From: Plazaster borealis
Lineage: Eukaryota > Echinodermata > Asteroidea > Forcipulatida > Labidiasteridae
Assembly (NCBI GenBank): GCA_021014325.1
Contig: CM037475.1
Location: 4,371,001 to 4,435,000 of the forward strand
Direction: 5' to 3'
Length of the DNA stretch: 64,000 nucleotides
The notes beneath the pieces are model-generated. The model did no database searches, was not told the origin of the DNA, and saw nothing but the letters and a program-made list of their open reading frames with translations. The first letter of the stretch is position 1; each line of letters begins with the position of its first letter. Position numbers and translations under genes: made by a program. Shown here piece by piece: positions 33,817 through 45,769 of the stretch.

Positions 33817-34214
33817 TTAAAGGGTCTGTATAGGTTTGGAATTGACTCTGAAATTAATGGCAATAAAAACCTACTTCGTAAGAAGTACAGCAGCTTTGGA
33901 TAGTATAATGCATTTTGAGAATCTTTTCACTTCGAAGTTCTGTGGTTATGGAAAAAGATATCACTTTTTATCCCCAAAAATTTGAATCTGATAAGTGTTA
34001 CTGCAGTAACATTTCTCAGATTGTGTATTCCAATTGCAGATTATTCTTCCTGCGTGGACATAACCGCTCCAGATTTTCAGTAATATCTCAATAAACGCTA
34101 CCAGTTTTGAAATGAAATGTTCACAGGTTAGTTTTATATGGTATATATCTACAACTATATAGGGTTGAAACAAACAATGGGTTCCAATTAACCAAACGTA
34201 GACAATCCCTTTAA
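33817..34214 (+). mobile_element. MITE group B, complete
   Basis: TTAA at both ends; AAGGGTCTGTATAGGTTTGG and CCAAACGTAGACAATCCCTT; centre GTGTTACTGCAGTAACAT. Confidence 0.9.
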
Positions 34215-34456
34215 ATGTATGTGCCAGAATACTAAATAACAATTTTAACTTGCACTACGTAGCTAGGTTTTTCGTTATGCCTTGAGTTTTGTCTGCACCT
34301 GCTTGTTTGCACTTCAACTAATGTGCGATTATGCTCCAGAGGAGGTTTCCCGGGCAGTACAGGAAGAGGATGACATGAAGATGAAGACAGGACGATGATG
34401 ATTTGCAGCCTCTGTTATTTCTGTCCTTTGTTTGATTTATGTTAAACTCATATCAG

Positions 34457-34740
34457 TTAACAGGTTTCCTAAGGCTTGCGAGCTATAGTGATTATGTTCA
34501 CCTATGAGGCATCCTTGGTTTCATTACCAGAAATATATAATGATAATAATAATAACAATAATAATAACAACAATATTAATACGGAAGGTGGCGCTTTTAG
34601 GAACAGCGAGGATCCTGAGAAAGACCCTTGAGATCTAAGGCTACGGGACGTAGCCCGACTCGAGGAGTTGACGGCACAAAGGAAAATGTGATCTTTCTTT
34701 TGCATGCTGTGATAAATTGAAACAATAATAATAATAATCA
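34457..34740 (+). mobile_element. SINE 3' part with AAT-rich tails
   Basis: GGTTTCCTAAGGCTTGCGAG, CTATAGTGATTATGTTCACC and GGCATCCTTGGTTTCATTAC are the same tail as in the SINE at 18905-19284, in the opposite orientation, followed by (AATAATAAC)n. A second AAT run lies at 34723-34745. Confidence 0.65.
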
Positions 34741-34760
34741 TAATAAACACATTGTTAGTG

Positions 34761-34936
34761 GCGTGATATTTGGTCCTTGGAAAAAAGTAGGAACATTTTA
34801 TCAAGTACAAGGGCTGACCTACATGTACACATGGTGTGGGCTCTACATTAGGCCTTATTAATAACAATTGTTCTGATTTTTCCCAAGGGCAAACAAAAAT
34901 CGGAAAACAGACTATAGTAGGCGAAATATCATGCCC
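34761..34936. mobile_element. MITE group H
   Basis: GTGATATTTGGTCCTTGG at the left and GCGAAATATCATGCCC at the right; GTACAAGGGCTGACCTACAT and TTTTTCCCAAGGGCAAA inside. Confidence 0.75.
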
Positions 34937-35109
34937 AATGTTACCCTTTGGTAGTATTCCCTAAAATATAGATGAAATGTTTTCTTGAGAAACATGTCTT
35001 GCCAGTCTTGACACTGTGATATGTGAAGTTAAAATATGAAATAAATAAAAAAAGAAAAAAAAGAAAAAAGTTTTCAGCTTCTGCAATACAGTTCCCAAGC
35101 TGACTCTTC

Positions 35110-35400
35110 AATTCAACAGTAGAAAATTTACCTTCTCCATGCTAACGTAAAAAATAAACAAATTTTTCTCTTCTTAACCAACCCATGCTACAAGTTCACC
35201 TTCTCCATACTTAGTAAAAAAATGACAAATTATCTCTTCTGAACCAGCCCCTGCAACAAATTCGCCTCCTCCATATTCTTCCTCCATGTCCATACTAAGT
35301 TAAAAAATGAACCTATTTTCTCTTCTGTCCCAATGCCTTCCACAAAACTACCTTCTCCATGCCAAGTTCCCAATTCTACTACAGCTAGATTTACATAATG
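35110..35400 (+). repeat. Degenerate ~70-bp tandem repeat
   Basis: ACCTTCTCCATGC-like phrases at about 35131, 35197, 35283 and 35350 alternate with TAAAAAATGAAC-like and CTCTTCTGAACCAGCCCCTG-like phrases. Confidence 0.7.
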
Positions 35401-35914
35401 TACTTTTTTTGATTTATCAATCCCCGCAAGAGATTGCATATGGGTCCCTATAGCGAGGCATTGAGAAAGACCAATCTACAGCCGGTTCGGCTGAAGGGGT
35501 ACAGTTTCACCGACCTCGCAATCCGTGATTTCATCCAACGTTTCGCTGAAGCCGGACAAAAGCCTCTACCAGATTGATAACCTCCCCGGAGGCTTTATGT
35601 GGTATCCTTGACTATTGCCTAGCAACAGACTCCTCTAAATACAGCGACAAACAAACAGGTAGACCTTTGAAGTGGGAAAACCCAGGAAAGTGCTGTCATA
35701 AGGGTCCCCCATATTCAATTCAATATACATTTATTTCCACAAAACAATATTATAGTAATACATACAGGTATATATAAGTGATAGAAAACAAAATAAACTG
35801 GCGGAAAACGCGTGGAGGCAAGGCCCAAAATAAGCCAGGTAGCTTGTAGCGGCTTGCCTTTACATAACAAAATAGACAAACTAAAGGTAAATGCTTAGGA
35901 CAAAACACAGACGA
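35401..35914. other. Gene-free stretch with a LINE-like 3' tail
   Basis: 35709-35737 (ATTCAATTCAATATACATTT, ATTTCCAC) looks like the reverse complement of a LINE 3' end that finishes in ATTGAATTGAAT. 35440-35600 is GC-richer and unique. No gene supported. Confidence 0.35.
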
Positions 35915-36330
35915 AACAGACAGACAGACAGACAGACATGTTTAGTAGAGGGACATAGTGGGCATTCCACAGGTTGTGACTATGATCCCTTTTCTTTAAT
36001 CTTTTCTGTTTTAAACATTGTGGGCATGACCCCACAACGCGAGAGAAGCCCACAAGTACAGTTCCTACTTACAAATAGCCCCTCAGTAGCTCTTGTAAGC
36101 TCAGACCGGACAGACAAACAGACAGACAGACATGTTTAGGAGAGTGACATAGTGGGCATTCCACAGGTTGTGACTATGATCCCTTTTCTTTAATCTTTTC
36201 TGTTTTAAACATTGTGGGCATGAGCCCACAACACGAGAAAAGCCCACAAGTACAGATCCTACTTACAAGTAGCCCCTCAATGTAGCTCTTGTAAGCACAG
36301 ACGGACAGACATACAGACATACGAACGAAC
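35915..36330 (+). repeat. ~200-bp direct duplication beginning GACAGACA
   Basis: GACAGACAGACATGTTTAG, GTGGGCATTCCACAGGTTGT and GACTATGATCCCTTTTCTTT are repeated with about 200 bp spacing (units near 35919 and 36118). A third start of GACAGAC lies at 36302. Copies are about 95% alike. Confidence 0.92.
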
Positions 36331-37624
36331 TACTGGAGAAAATGACAATGACAAAGTAAGCAAAAACTACAATGAGAATATAGGTATAGAAACTATGTGT
36401 ACATCAGGGATATAAATGTCCACAAATGTCAGAGTGGGCATACAAGAACAACAAAAAAAAATCACTTTTTTAACCCTCATACCTTTTGACCAACGAATAT
36501 CATCCATACATACAATATTTATGTTAAGTCTTACCACAAAAACGAAGCCAGCTTTTGTCTAGTGATCTTCTTCTTTTTTTGTTTACAGAAGACCTTGAGT
36601 GGAATCTTTAACTACAAAACCAAACACACTTTGAGCCTTGATGCTAAAAATTAAAATTTATAATCCCTCGTACGCACGGCAGAATTTTATGCAAAGATCA
36701 ATACAGTGTTCTACAAATTCAATTCCGTCGTGCATTGTAAATATGCCGCAGCTTACAGCGACGTGACTTTGAATTTTGCAAACCCCAATCCTCCAGGGAT
36801 TTGCAATTGCAATTGATTCCATCCAACGTTGCCGACAGTAAAAGTAGAACTCCTAAGAAGATGGACGCGGTGTGAAGATACCTTCACTCAAGTCGTGCCA
36901 TGAACAAAATTACTTTATAAAAATATCTTCTTCCTAAATCAGTAAGGGTGTGGGTGTAGAGTTTAACAATTTGAATAAAATATACGAAAATAAAATCACC
37001 ACATAAGTTCTAATGAGCCCCTCGGTCCTTAAAATGTCTGGTACAATGACTTGTTTGGTGACAACAGAATGCTACATTTTGAATCCCTCAGACTAAAGAC
37101 AGTGCTGCAATGTCAGATCAGGGTTAACCCCAACCTCGTTCACAGTGGTGTACAATCTCACCGCACCATTTTGTTTTTCTTTCCCAGAATGCCTTGCTCG
37201 ATTGTAACCCCTGGAAGCGTGACTTTAAAAGTATCCAAATATAAGGGATATTTTAATTAGTCCTGTGGTTGATCCATTCTGTTTTAGGGACTACGCAGAG
37301 CGCGTTGTCGAAATATGCATCAAGTCACAGAGCAACTGGCTCCTCCCATTCTTTTTCAATCTTGTGATACGTCTTACACGTATGCAGTTTAGGGAGACCA
37401 TATATAAAAACATGATTTATTTGAAATGTATTGCGTTGAAATACTTGCATTTTTACACGCGTTCTACGTGCATTTTTACGCGCCTACTAAGCGCCTGCCA
37501 AGCGCCCTACAAGCGCTCGAATGTTATTAACAAGCATGCACGCAAAGCAGTCACTTTTGGTTAGCCAATCAGCGTTGATTTTTAGTTTAGAGGTATCGAT
37601 ACAGAGCGCTGCCCATGGTAGCAA
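36331..37624. other. Gene-free stretch with unique blocks
   Basis: 36650-36900 is non-repetitive and GC-balanced. 37475-37520 has an AAGCGCC word repeated four times, and CCAATCAGCG lies near 37565. No exon or promoter can be supported. Confidence 0.3.
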
Positions 37625-37955
37625 GGCTAGGTTTGCCCTTAACTTTTTCAGTGACTAGCCAGCGGGACCAGTTAGCTTGTAATTTAACTGGTCCCCCAGC
37701 TTCTTCACCGGTCCTTACCTTAAGGTTTTCTTTCTACTGTCATTTGTATGGGACTTGAGTTTGGACCCATACGAACAATCAGTGTAGTCAGTGGTTTACA
37801 TGAAGTGTTTGGAAGCAATGAACTAGCCAGCAGGACCTTTTGGACAGAATTTTGAGTGGTCCTCAGAAGTTATAACTGGCATTTGGCCAGTGAACCACTA
37901 CTTAGGGAGAATGCTGCAGATAGTATTTTTTTTTTTTGGGGGGGGAGGGCAGTCT
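37625..37955 (-). repeat. Dispersed repeat group K, reversed copy
   Basis: The words ACTAGCCAGCGGGACCAGTT, ACTGGTCCCCCAGCTTC, TTTTGAGTGGTCCTCAGAAG and CTGGCATTTGGCCAGTG mirror those at 20946-21160. Confidence 0.5.
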
Positions 37956-37960
37956 TTTGC

Positions 37961-38337
37961 TTAAAGGCACTGAACACGTTTGGTAATTGTCAAAGACCAG
38001 TGTTCTCACTTGGTGTATCCCAACATATGGATAAAATAACAAGCCTGTGAAAATTTGGGCTCAATTGGTCATCGAAGTTGCAAGAAAATGATGAAAGAAA
38101 AAACGCCCTTGTTGTACAAATTTGTGTGCTTTCAGATAGGAATAAAAGGCTCCTTGCAAGAAGTCTTTTATTATTTTAGTGAGAAATTACCTCTTTTCTC
38201 AAAAACTACGTTACCTCAGATGGAGTCGTTTCTCACAATGTTTTATACTATCAACAGCTCTCTGTTGCTCGTTACCAAGTCAGTTTTTATGCTAATAGAT
38301 ATTTTGAGTAATTACCAAACGTGTACAGTGCGTTTAA
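37961..38337 (-). mobile_element. MITE group A, complete, reversed
   Basis: TTAA at both ends; AAGGCACTGAACACGTTTGG and CCAAACGTGTACAGTGCGTT; centre CTCCTTGCAAGAAG. Confidence 0.9.
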
Positions 38338-38354
38338 GGCAGTGAAGGCCACCT

Positions 38355-38570
38355 GGGCCCAATTTCATGGCTCTGCTTACGGCCGAATTCTGCGCTTGCG
38401 ATCACCATTCTCCGCTTACCGAGCAAGCGCCGAATTTCTGCGCTAGCTGTGTAAGCGTAGAATGCCTAGTAACGTGGACTACGCACGCGCACAAGCAAAA
38501 TTTCCCTGCTAACCCGTGAAATACGCTTGAAGTAAGCGCGGAATTCCCTGCTTGGCAACACCATGAATGA
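38355..38570. mobile_element. MITE group G2, right end missing
   Basis: GGGCCCAATTTCATGGCTCT, AAGCGCCGAATTTCTGCGC, GAATGCCTAGTAACGTGGAC and GCGGAATTCCCTGCTTGGC match the nested copy at 11478. The final inverted terminus is lost. Confidence 0.75.
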
Positions 38571-38669
38571 CGATCAGAGCATAAAGTTTTAAAACCACCA
38601 CATCTTTTCAGAACCACAACTCCAAAGAGATTATTTTCATGGTATTTTTGCATTCTTGGATTCTAGATT

Positions 38670-38860
38670 CAGGCATGATATTTGGTTCATGGATGAAAGT
38701 AGGAACATTTTATTGAGCACAAGGTCTGACTTACATGTACATGTACACATAATGTAGGCCTTAATAGACTACTCAGGCTATTAAATCATAGATTTTTCCC
38801 AAGGGCAAAAACAAATCAAAATCAAAAATCAGACTAAAGTAGGAAGAATATCACGCCTGT
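38670..38860. mobile_element. MITE group H
   Basis: CAGGCATGATATTTGG and GAATATCACGCCTG are inverted. ATTTTATTGAGCACAAGGTC and TTTTTCCCAAGGGCAAA are inside. Confidence 0.8.
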
Positions 38861-38889
38861 AGATTGCATCCTTCAAATCCGGCGTAGTG

Positions 38890-39190
38890 CAGCGTGGCGT
38901 ATTGGGGACAAGCCGTCTCGTGCACTGGACTCAAGTTCTGGTGGTTACGTCAACCGGGTGTGGGTTCGAATCCCGGTCATGATGCTTTACTATAATTGCT
39001 TCTCTTTACTCTGGGGTATAAATGGGTACCTGCGAGGGTAGAGGTGTGCCTGAAAACGCCTTTGGGAGTGCCACGGCAGCCCGGGGCTGTATACTCCCCA
39101 AGAGAGCTGAGAAAGATTACAGGATTATTATTGGCCAAATGACCAGGGCACAAATGTACAGTGCATTGATTTATTATTGCAAAATTTGTT
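38890..39190 (+). mobile_element. tRNA-derived SINE with intact box B
   Basis: GTGCACTGGACTCAAGTTCT and GGTGTGGGTTCGAATCCCGG (box B at 38962-38974) are of tRNA-Leu type; the 5' head is diverged. The body has GGGTATAAATGGGTACCTGC, GAGGGTAGAGG and TGTATACTCCCCAAGAGAGC, as in the SINE at 11434. An A/T-rich tail ends it. Confidence 0.75.
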
Positions 39191-41259
39191 ATATAAGAAC
39201 TAGTTATTATAACTAATAATTATGCGGAGTTTCAAATCCTTGCACGCCCTTAAACAATTTTCAGTGAATGTGTATTGCATAAAGGCATCAAGCTTAACCC
39301 ATCTGGAGGTTGCTATGTAAAAGGCTTGCTCTCAACCACGTGACATACACTTAGCAACACTAGATTTAATCTGATGGATCCAACATCCGAATTCAATTGT
39401 GACCAACGAAGCCATTGTACCAGAAATGATTCAATTTGAACTCCCAAAGGGTTTATTGTGTTCTGTCTGAATCTAATTAAGTCCAATCGCTCAGCAGAAG
39501 CACACCAGCGGCTCAGTTCTCCTCAACAAGAAGCACAAAAGGTGACAAAATGGCATTCAAAAAAAAGAGAATGGTCAACATTTCCAAGTCAATGAAAATC
39601 TAGACCACTTAACTTGAGGTACATGTACACGAAAGCCAATAGGCCAGAGGGAATACATAACATAGAGAGCAAAGAACAATAAAAAGGCAAAAACAATTTC
39701 AAATTGACAATAATTAAATATACTTTTACAAATATCAGAATTTATTGAGTGAATATGTGCCAATTTTCTTTGAGAAAGAAAATGGGGAGAAAAACTCAGA
39801 AGGAAAACGGAAAGCAAGGAAAAGGAAAAACACAAATTGAACTTACTTCCAGTTATTTTTACTCTGATTTCAAGGCTGAGCCTGCCCCTGGGGCTGAATC
39901 TGTAAAATAATCAAAAAGGAAAACAACCCCTCAAACTAAAAAAACGAAAGCAACTGAAAGGCAAACAAGCAAAAAGCAAACAAGAAGCTTTTAAACTGAA
40001 AGTGAAATAATAAAAAAAGGACAGGAAAAAGGGTTGTTGTTGACGTACCTTTAGTGTAAAACTCGGGCAAAATATAAGAGGGCCACAAGAGGGGTGCACC
40101 ATTTTTTTTTCTAGGGGAGCACTGCTGGCCATTCAAACTAGTTTCCGTTTGCACCTAACCAAGGTCCCCTTTCAGTGCTATTATTTTATCGTTTACAATT
40201 TTTTTCCAGATATTCTGCCGTGGAGGTAAAACACAAATACATTGTCTGAGTGTAAATAGAAAAACAACATTTTTAAAAACGCTGAAAATACTACATAAAA
40301 ACTCATAAAATGTAACTTATTATTTGAGTAATTTTGAATCTTAAAAGTCCACATATTTCAAATTTTTTGGGGTGGGGGTGGGGGGAGCACCGAGGGGGCG
40401 GGCATGGACATCAATTGGGGGAGGGGCAAGAGCCCTCCAGTGCCCACTATTATGCCACTGAGTACCTTTTAAACATCAACAATTTTAAGATGGTAAAATA
40501 GATTCTCGTAACAATGTCTCTTTCAAAAATAATTGTTGAGGTTAAATTAAATTTCTACTGACAAGAACAATCAGAACCAGTCTGACTTTTCTTTGGATAC
40601 AAATTTGACAGCAAAATTTGTATGCTTTATTGGATGATCGTTTCAAATGAGTAGCAACAGGTTAAATCAAAAGGATTTTTGAATTATGAAGACTAGAGTC
40701 TCAAACCATCTGCTCCTCATGAACAAAATTTTCAAAAACACAGATTGCTGATGTTAACATCAATACAACAAAAAGTACAGTCTCATGTTTGATTGTAAAA
40801 CATACAATACAACCTTATCCTGAAACACATTAATCTGTTCCACGGCGGCGCTAGAGTGAAGTTAAGCCAGTTTTTGGTTTGGGTATTTGCACAATCGGTG
40901 GCAACCCCGATGGGCGAGCATGATCTTTTGATAGTGTTACATGTAAATGCAGAAGAGTCTTTCCTCAAATAAGTTGCACTTGCGCAGTCACGTAGGTCAT
41001 TGATTTTATTTCCACCCATGGTAAAGATTTGAATTTTCTTCAAAGAAGCTCCCACTTCATAAAAGAAAGGTGCATCAAAAGTGTAAAAATGGCTCCCTCT
41101 TTGAACTAAAAAGAAGAGACATCATTTGCTGATAGTCGCGCATTATTTGACCTCAGCTATGGGGGCGTATCCAAGAGGTCAATAGCCTGATTATAGATGC
41201 ACATTTCTAGTACGAATTTGAATGTTGGGATCCATTAAAGTGTGCAGTTTTTCCTTGGG
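39191..41259. other. Gene-free stretch with purine-rich and unique blocks
   Basis: 39240-39560 is non-repetitive with CACGTG at 39338; 39740-40040 is strongly A/G-rich; G-runs lie at 40370-40430; 40830-41050 is unique. None gives a convincing exon. Confidence 0.35.
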
Positions 41260-42150
41260 TCATCAAGTACGAGAAGTATCCGAGTACTGAGTAATCCAAA
41301 ATCCGAGTACCGAGCCCAACACCTGAAAACCAAGTACTTGGATCTCTGAGTACGAGTTTGAGTACGAGTACTTTATATATAAAATATTACAAAATGAGGT
41401 ATGAATACATTTATTTAATAGATGTTAAGTTTGCATCGGGGATAAAGAATATAATTTTGTTTTGACCCTTACACTGATGTGATTTGTCTGTGGATTTTTT
41501 TTTCACAGAACTCGGGAAAGCACTGAGTATACAGTGCTTAATACACATCGGTGTAAGGATCAAAACAAAATTATAATACATTTATTGTTTTTTGAATGAT
41601 TTCTAGACAGCAATGGTGTCTTGTTTTAAACATCAATACATAATAGACAACTTTACTTTTACTTTTTCCAAAGCTTTGTTCCTCTATTCCTTGCGTTAAC
41701 GCAGGTATAGGAAAGCGAAAAGAAAAATGGTATTTTGACCACAAGTACTTGAAATCTGAATCCGAGTACATACTAAGTTGAGTATCGATTTCATGATATT
41801 GAGAACAGGTTATTTTTCAGTCGCGTATCGAGTACATGACTACGGCCTGGAATTACTCAAAGGCCATGGCCTCTGTTGCCCCTGGTCTTGGCCTTGGTGC
41901 CCCTTCAAAAGTTTCCCATAGACGTTGAGATTTTCCCAATGGAAGTTCCCTTTGCAGAATGAAAATGGCCTTGCCCTCTCAAGGATGAAATTCCACGCCT
42001 GATGACTTCAAGTACAGATTATTTGTCAGTAGAGTAATCGAGTATAAGTATTTTGCTAGCTGAGTATGAGTACGAGTATGAGTGACATCAAATTGGTACT
42101 TGAGTAGTACTCGAGTACCAGTGTCAAGTAGGAGTACCGAGTAGCAAGGG
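41260..42150 (+). repeat. Degenerate GAGTAC array with two nested elements
   Basis: GAGTAC/AAGTACGAG words fill 41260-41375, 41745-41850 and 42010-42150. They are separated by a fold-back element at 41445-41580 (ATAATTTTGTTTTGACCCTT and AAGGATCAAAACAAAATTAT as termini) and by a group N repeat at 41860-42003. A fragment of the fold-back's middle recurs at 18860-18895. Confidence 0.75.
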
Positions 42151-42882
42151 GTACTACAACTGTTTAAAAGGTTTCAATAGGGTTTTTTTTCCCAATAGAA
42201 AAATGTCATCTAGGTGGGTGGATAAGTTTCACAGATATTCATCTAAATAATAATACATAATATAAACTCAATACAACCTTTTAAGATCAGCTGTGTCAAT
42301 AAATTAATAAAAACAAATCCATTATTTAAATTTTTTCCCCAATATGGATCAGCCGTACTTGACGATTCAACCGTCGACTTGTACTCTGGTCTCGTCAGAG
42401 AACACAAAACAGTCCATCTCCAGAGGAAACGAAAATACCGTCAAAACATTCTGAAGCTCGTGTGAAAACAGTCGTCTCGTCTTTGTCGGCCTGGGTTTGG
42501 AAGCCGGGGATAGACAGGGCACCAGTATTGATTCATCCGTCACTCAACACCGACTCGGTCCTCAGACCATCTTCACAGCAGAGTGGCTGCTGGTCGTATC
42601 CGTTAATATATTGACATCACGTTGTTGTATTGACATGCTTATTTGTCTTCTCGCTTAAAATGTGATGATGCGGTTAAAAGGCCGAGATAAAAAACAGCCT
42701 GGCGCGACGTGTCGATAAATATATTGCTAGTGGTGGATGTGGGTTGTGGGATACAAGTGATGTGTGTATGTGGGTTGATTAGAATTTAATCTGTACAACA
42801 TGCAAGCTGCCACTGTGTTTAATGACAGGTCCTTTGTCTGTCCCTTTTTATATGTACATGATTGCAATGTTGTTTGAATCAT
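42151..42882. other. Gene-free stretch with a GC-richer unique block
   Basis: 42345-42620 stands out as non-repetitive and GC-balanced (CCGTCGACTTGTACTCTGGT, CCAGAGGAAACGAAAATACC). It could be an exon or a regulatory element, but no long frame or clear splice pair supports a gene. Confidence 0.3.
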
Positions 42883-43363
42883 TTAAAGGTATTATACAGG
42901 ATTGGTAAGGATAACAAACATTGTTGTTTAATTTCAGTCTGAAAGCTTACTGATTATGAAGTTCATACTACAAACAATTTTTTTCTGTGAAATATTTCCC
43001 TCTGAAGTGAAGTCATAATTATTCAAGAAAACTGTATCTGAAAACCTATACAACAAAAAAAGCAACAGCTAATTTCGGCTGTTTTGACCAAAAATTTAGG
43101 ACAATGTGATACCACGCTGAAAATTGCGCATGTTTTTTTAAAACTAGTTTCTCCTGACTCACACAACGAATTAAGCCCAAATGTTCACAGGTTTGTTATT
43201 TCATGTATGGTTGATCACACAAAACATTAAGACAAGTTCTCAAAGACTACATCTACACAGCCAAAAAGATATACACACATGGTGTTACCGCAAACTGAAT
43301 AATACATTGAACACTGTCTGGAACTGTTTTGTCAGCTCTACCAATCCTGTACAATACCTTTAA
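42883..43363. mobile_element. MITE group F
   Basis: TTAA at both ends; AAGGTATTATACAGGATTGG and CCAATCCTGTACAATACCTT are inverted 20-bp termini. 481 bp; the interior differs from groups A-E. Its right TTAA is also the left TTAA of the next element. Confidence 0.88.
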
Positions 43364-43747
43364 AGGGAGGGTATACCTTTGGGAACTACTCATAAAAATA
43401 ATGACCGTGAAAACTTACTTGGTAAAGAGCACTGGAGAGCTGTTGATATTATAAAACATTGTTAGAAACAACCCCCTTTGAAGTAATGTAGTTTTAGAGA
43501 AGGAGGTAATTTTCCTCAAAAAAATTTGAATCTGAGGAAGGCTTCAGGCATGAAGCCTTTCACAAGCATCTGAAAGCACACAATTCTATGTAACAAGGGT
43601 GTTTTGTTCTTTCATTATTTTCTAGCAACTTCGATGACCAATTGAGCCCAAATTTTCACAGGTTTGTAATTTTATGCATACATGTTGGGATACACCAAGT
43701 GAGGATACTAGTCTTTGACAATTACCAAAAGTATATCCTGCCTATAA
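43360..43747 (+). mobile_element. MITE group A, diverged subtype
   Basis: AAGGGAGGGTATACC at the left; AAAAGTATATCCTGCCTATAA at the right with the TTAA decayed to TATAA; centre GGCTTCAGGCATGAAGCC. It is closely related to 31921-32312. Confidence 0.88.
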
Positions 43748-45184
43748 GACAGAAACGGACAACTCCGCAGAGAACTTTGAGACTTTCTAACAAGTGTTTT
43801 TTTCAGACAGAAATCCTTAAAGAAAAACACTAGCTCAATGCATTTTCCTATGGGCTTCTGGTAATCAATGTAGCTAGTTTGTATGAAATGGAGAATGCAC
43901 TGTAACTACATCAGACTTCAAAACACGATATAATTTTCCGAGAGCTCTCAGTTTCCATGGTGATAATTATGTCACTAGATCTAAACGCTTCGGGATATTC
44001 GTCATTATATTCCACTAAAATCCCGACTTAAATAACTCACTTAGCGCAGGCATTTTGTTGCCTGCTCCGCTAATCCAGAGATAATCTGTCATGTAAACCT
44101 ATGAGAGTGCTGTTGTAGTATGTGGCTTTTTATTATAGAGTCTTGTATTTCTGCAATTTTTCCTTGTGGTTCAAAAGTTTATTGTAGAAATCCTCTTGAT
44201 AAATATTCCACTCTAAAACTGATTTTTTTTAAAGGAGATTTCTTTACAACTGTCTCGTTTAAGGTAATTAAAAATAAGTATCAACAAGTTTGTGTGCCAA
44301 CCTTTTGTCAATTTGCGTTTAAAATCAAGCATGCGTGTATGCATGCTTGATGTACACCATACCATGTGCGTTGTATGTTTTACACTGCGATTCGTCTAGC
44401 CGATCCACTAGTCAAAACAGTTAGTCATTGTATTTTGTTGAGCAGAGGATTTGATTAACGTATTTTTTTTTATTTCAAGACATTTATTTCCACTCCAACA
44501 GAGAATCATCATAACAATAACAAAGAACAGTAAGAGGATAATTGGAAATGGGGGCATAGCCAGAAAAGCCAAAGCTTGTGGTAGGTGTGCCCGGACAAAC
44601 AAAAACCACAAATGGACTAACATTAACAAGTACAGTGTGAGTAGGTTTGATATTTAACTAAGACAGAATAGACTCTTTTTGTGAACTAAAAGTGGCTACA
44701 GAGGGATGCAACTTACAATAATAAATAGGACAAGGCGAGATGGTTCAATTAACATTAACATTACCGAGGCAAAAGGTTGGTACATCATTTTCATTTTCTA
44801 TTATTTTCTCGACTTTAGTGCAATTATTGATTCATTATCTCATTGCAAAGATAAATTTGCCGTGATCGTTAAATTACTCGTTAATTGTAATGTAACTTGC
44901 GAAATTGACTAGAGAGAAACAGTGCTCCGGGGCTAGATCGATCCAGTTGGACTAGCAAATCAAATCAAGCAGCATTCGGCTGACATTTAGCTTGACTATG
45001 GTTGAGCCTAGTTGACTCTGGTACCCTACCCAAACTTGCTCCTTGTTGCACCAAAACATTGTACAGTTTTTTTTTTCATTGAAAATGTGGAAATCTATTT
45101 TGAGGTGAAATTTCCTGCGGTTATTTTAATGGTGAATTTGCTTTTTTTCAATGCTTCATAAGGGAATTAAAACAAGAGATTGTA
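43748..45184. other. Gene-free stretch
   Basis: It contains a palindrome ATCAAGCATGC / GCATGCTTGAT around 44323-44350 and T-runs at 44461-44470 and 45069-45078. GACATTTATTTCCACTCCAA at 44479 resembles a LINE tail. No exon recognised. Confidence 0.35.
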
Positions 45185-45450
45185 GTCCTCCAATCCCTTA
45201 AAACTGTCTGACAATTCAATATCACCTACTGCGGTTTTGAATAGTGGAATAAAAGAATGGCAACGAGGTCTTAAACGACAGGCTGTGCCTAAACTGTCTG
45301 GGATATTTATGAATGATACATAAACTATGCCAGGCTGCAATATAATATCAATGTGGTGAATGCATTCTACATAGTACACAGTCAACCCTCCTACTGTCTG
45401 ACCATTTAATATCATCCACTCTGGTTTGGAATGATGGATTACAGGAGTCT
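45185..45450 (-). repeat. ~120-bp satellite-like repeat, two units
   Basis: ACTGTCTGACAATTCAATAT at 45207 and ACTGTCTGACCATTTAATAT at 45393 start two units with AACTATGCCAGGCTGCAATA and TGCATTCTACATAGTACACA. The same unit forms arrays at 49645, 53865 and 54660. Confidence 0.85.
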
Positions 45451-45454
45451 CCTC

Positions 45455-45662
45455 ATGCACAAGCTAGCGTATCGGGCCGATACACGTGATTTGCATGCCA
45501 ATACGTGCAAATTTCAGCCGATACGCACACAAAAAAGGAAGAAGAAAAACAAGAAAACCATATATAATGCTCTAGATTGCACAGTAGGCTTTTAAAACTA
45601 AGATAAACACCAAGTAGAAAACATTCTGAAGACCTTGTTTCAATTCAGCGTGCTTCGGCCAA
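45455..45662 (-). repeat. Reversed copy of the 5500-5748 repeat
   Basis: GCTAGCGTATCGGGCCGATA at the left and TCAATTCAGCGTGCTTCGGC at the right are the mirrored ends of the left copy. Confidence 0.6.
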
Positions 45663-45769
45663 ACTTCAGAAATTGGGGTCCATAATGCCCCAGTTTAAAA
45701 AAAAAACCTGAGGAGAACCCTGGATAAAATATGTCAGCTAGCAGAATGCAATACCTTCCCAACTTTTTA

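Noticed and set aside
38890..38980. Possible tRNA-Leu gene (also at 19200-19284)
   Set aside because: Box B is good, but the acceptor stem does not close and both are followed by a SINE body and AT-rich tail, so they are tRNA-derived SINEs.
42345..42455. 36-codon frame from ATGGATCAGCCG considered as a first exon
   Set aside because: It ends in a stop, with no donor that extends it and no recognisable motif.
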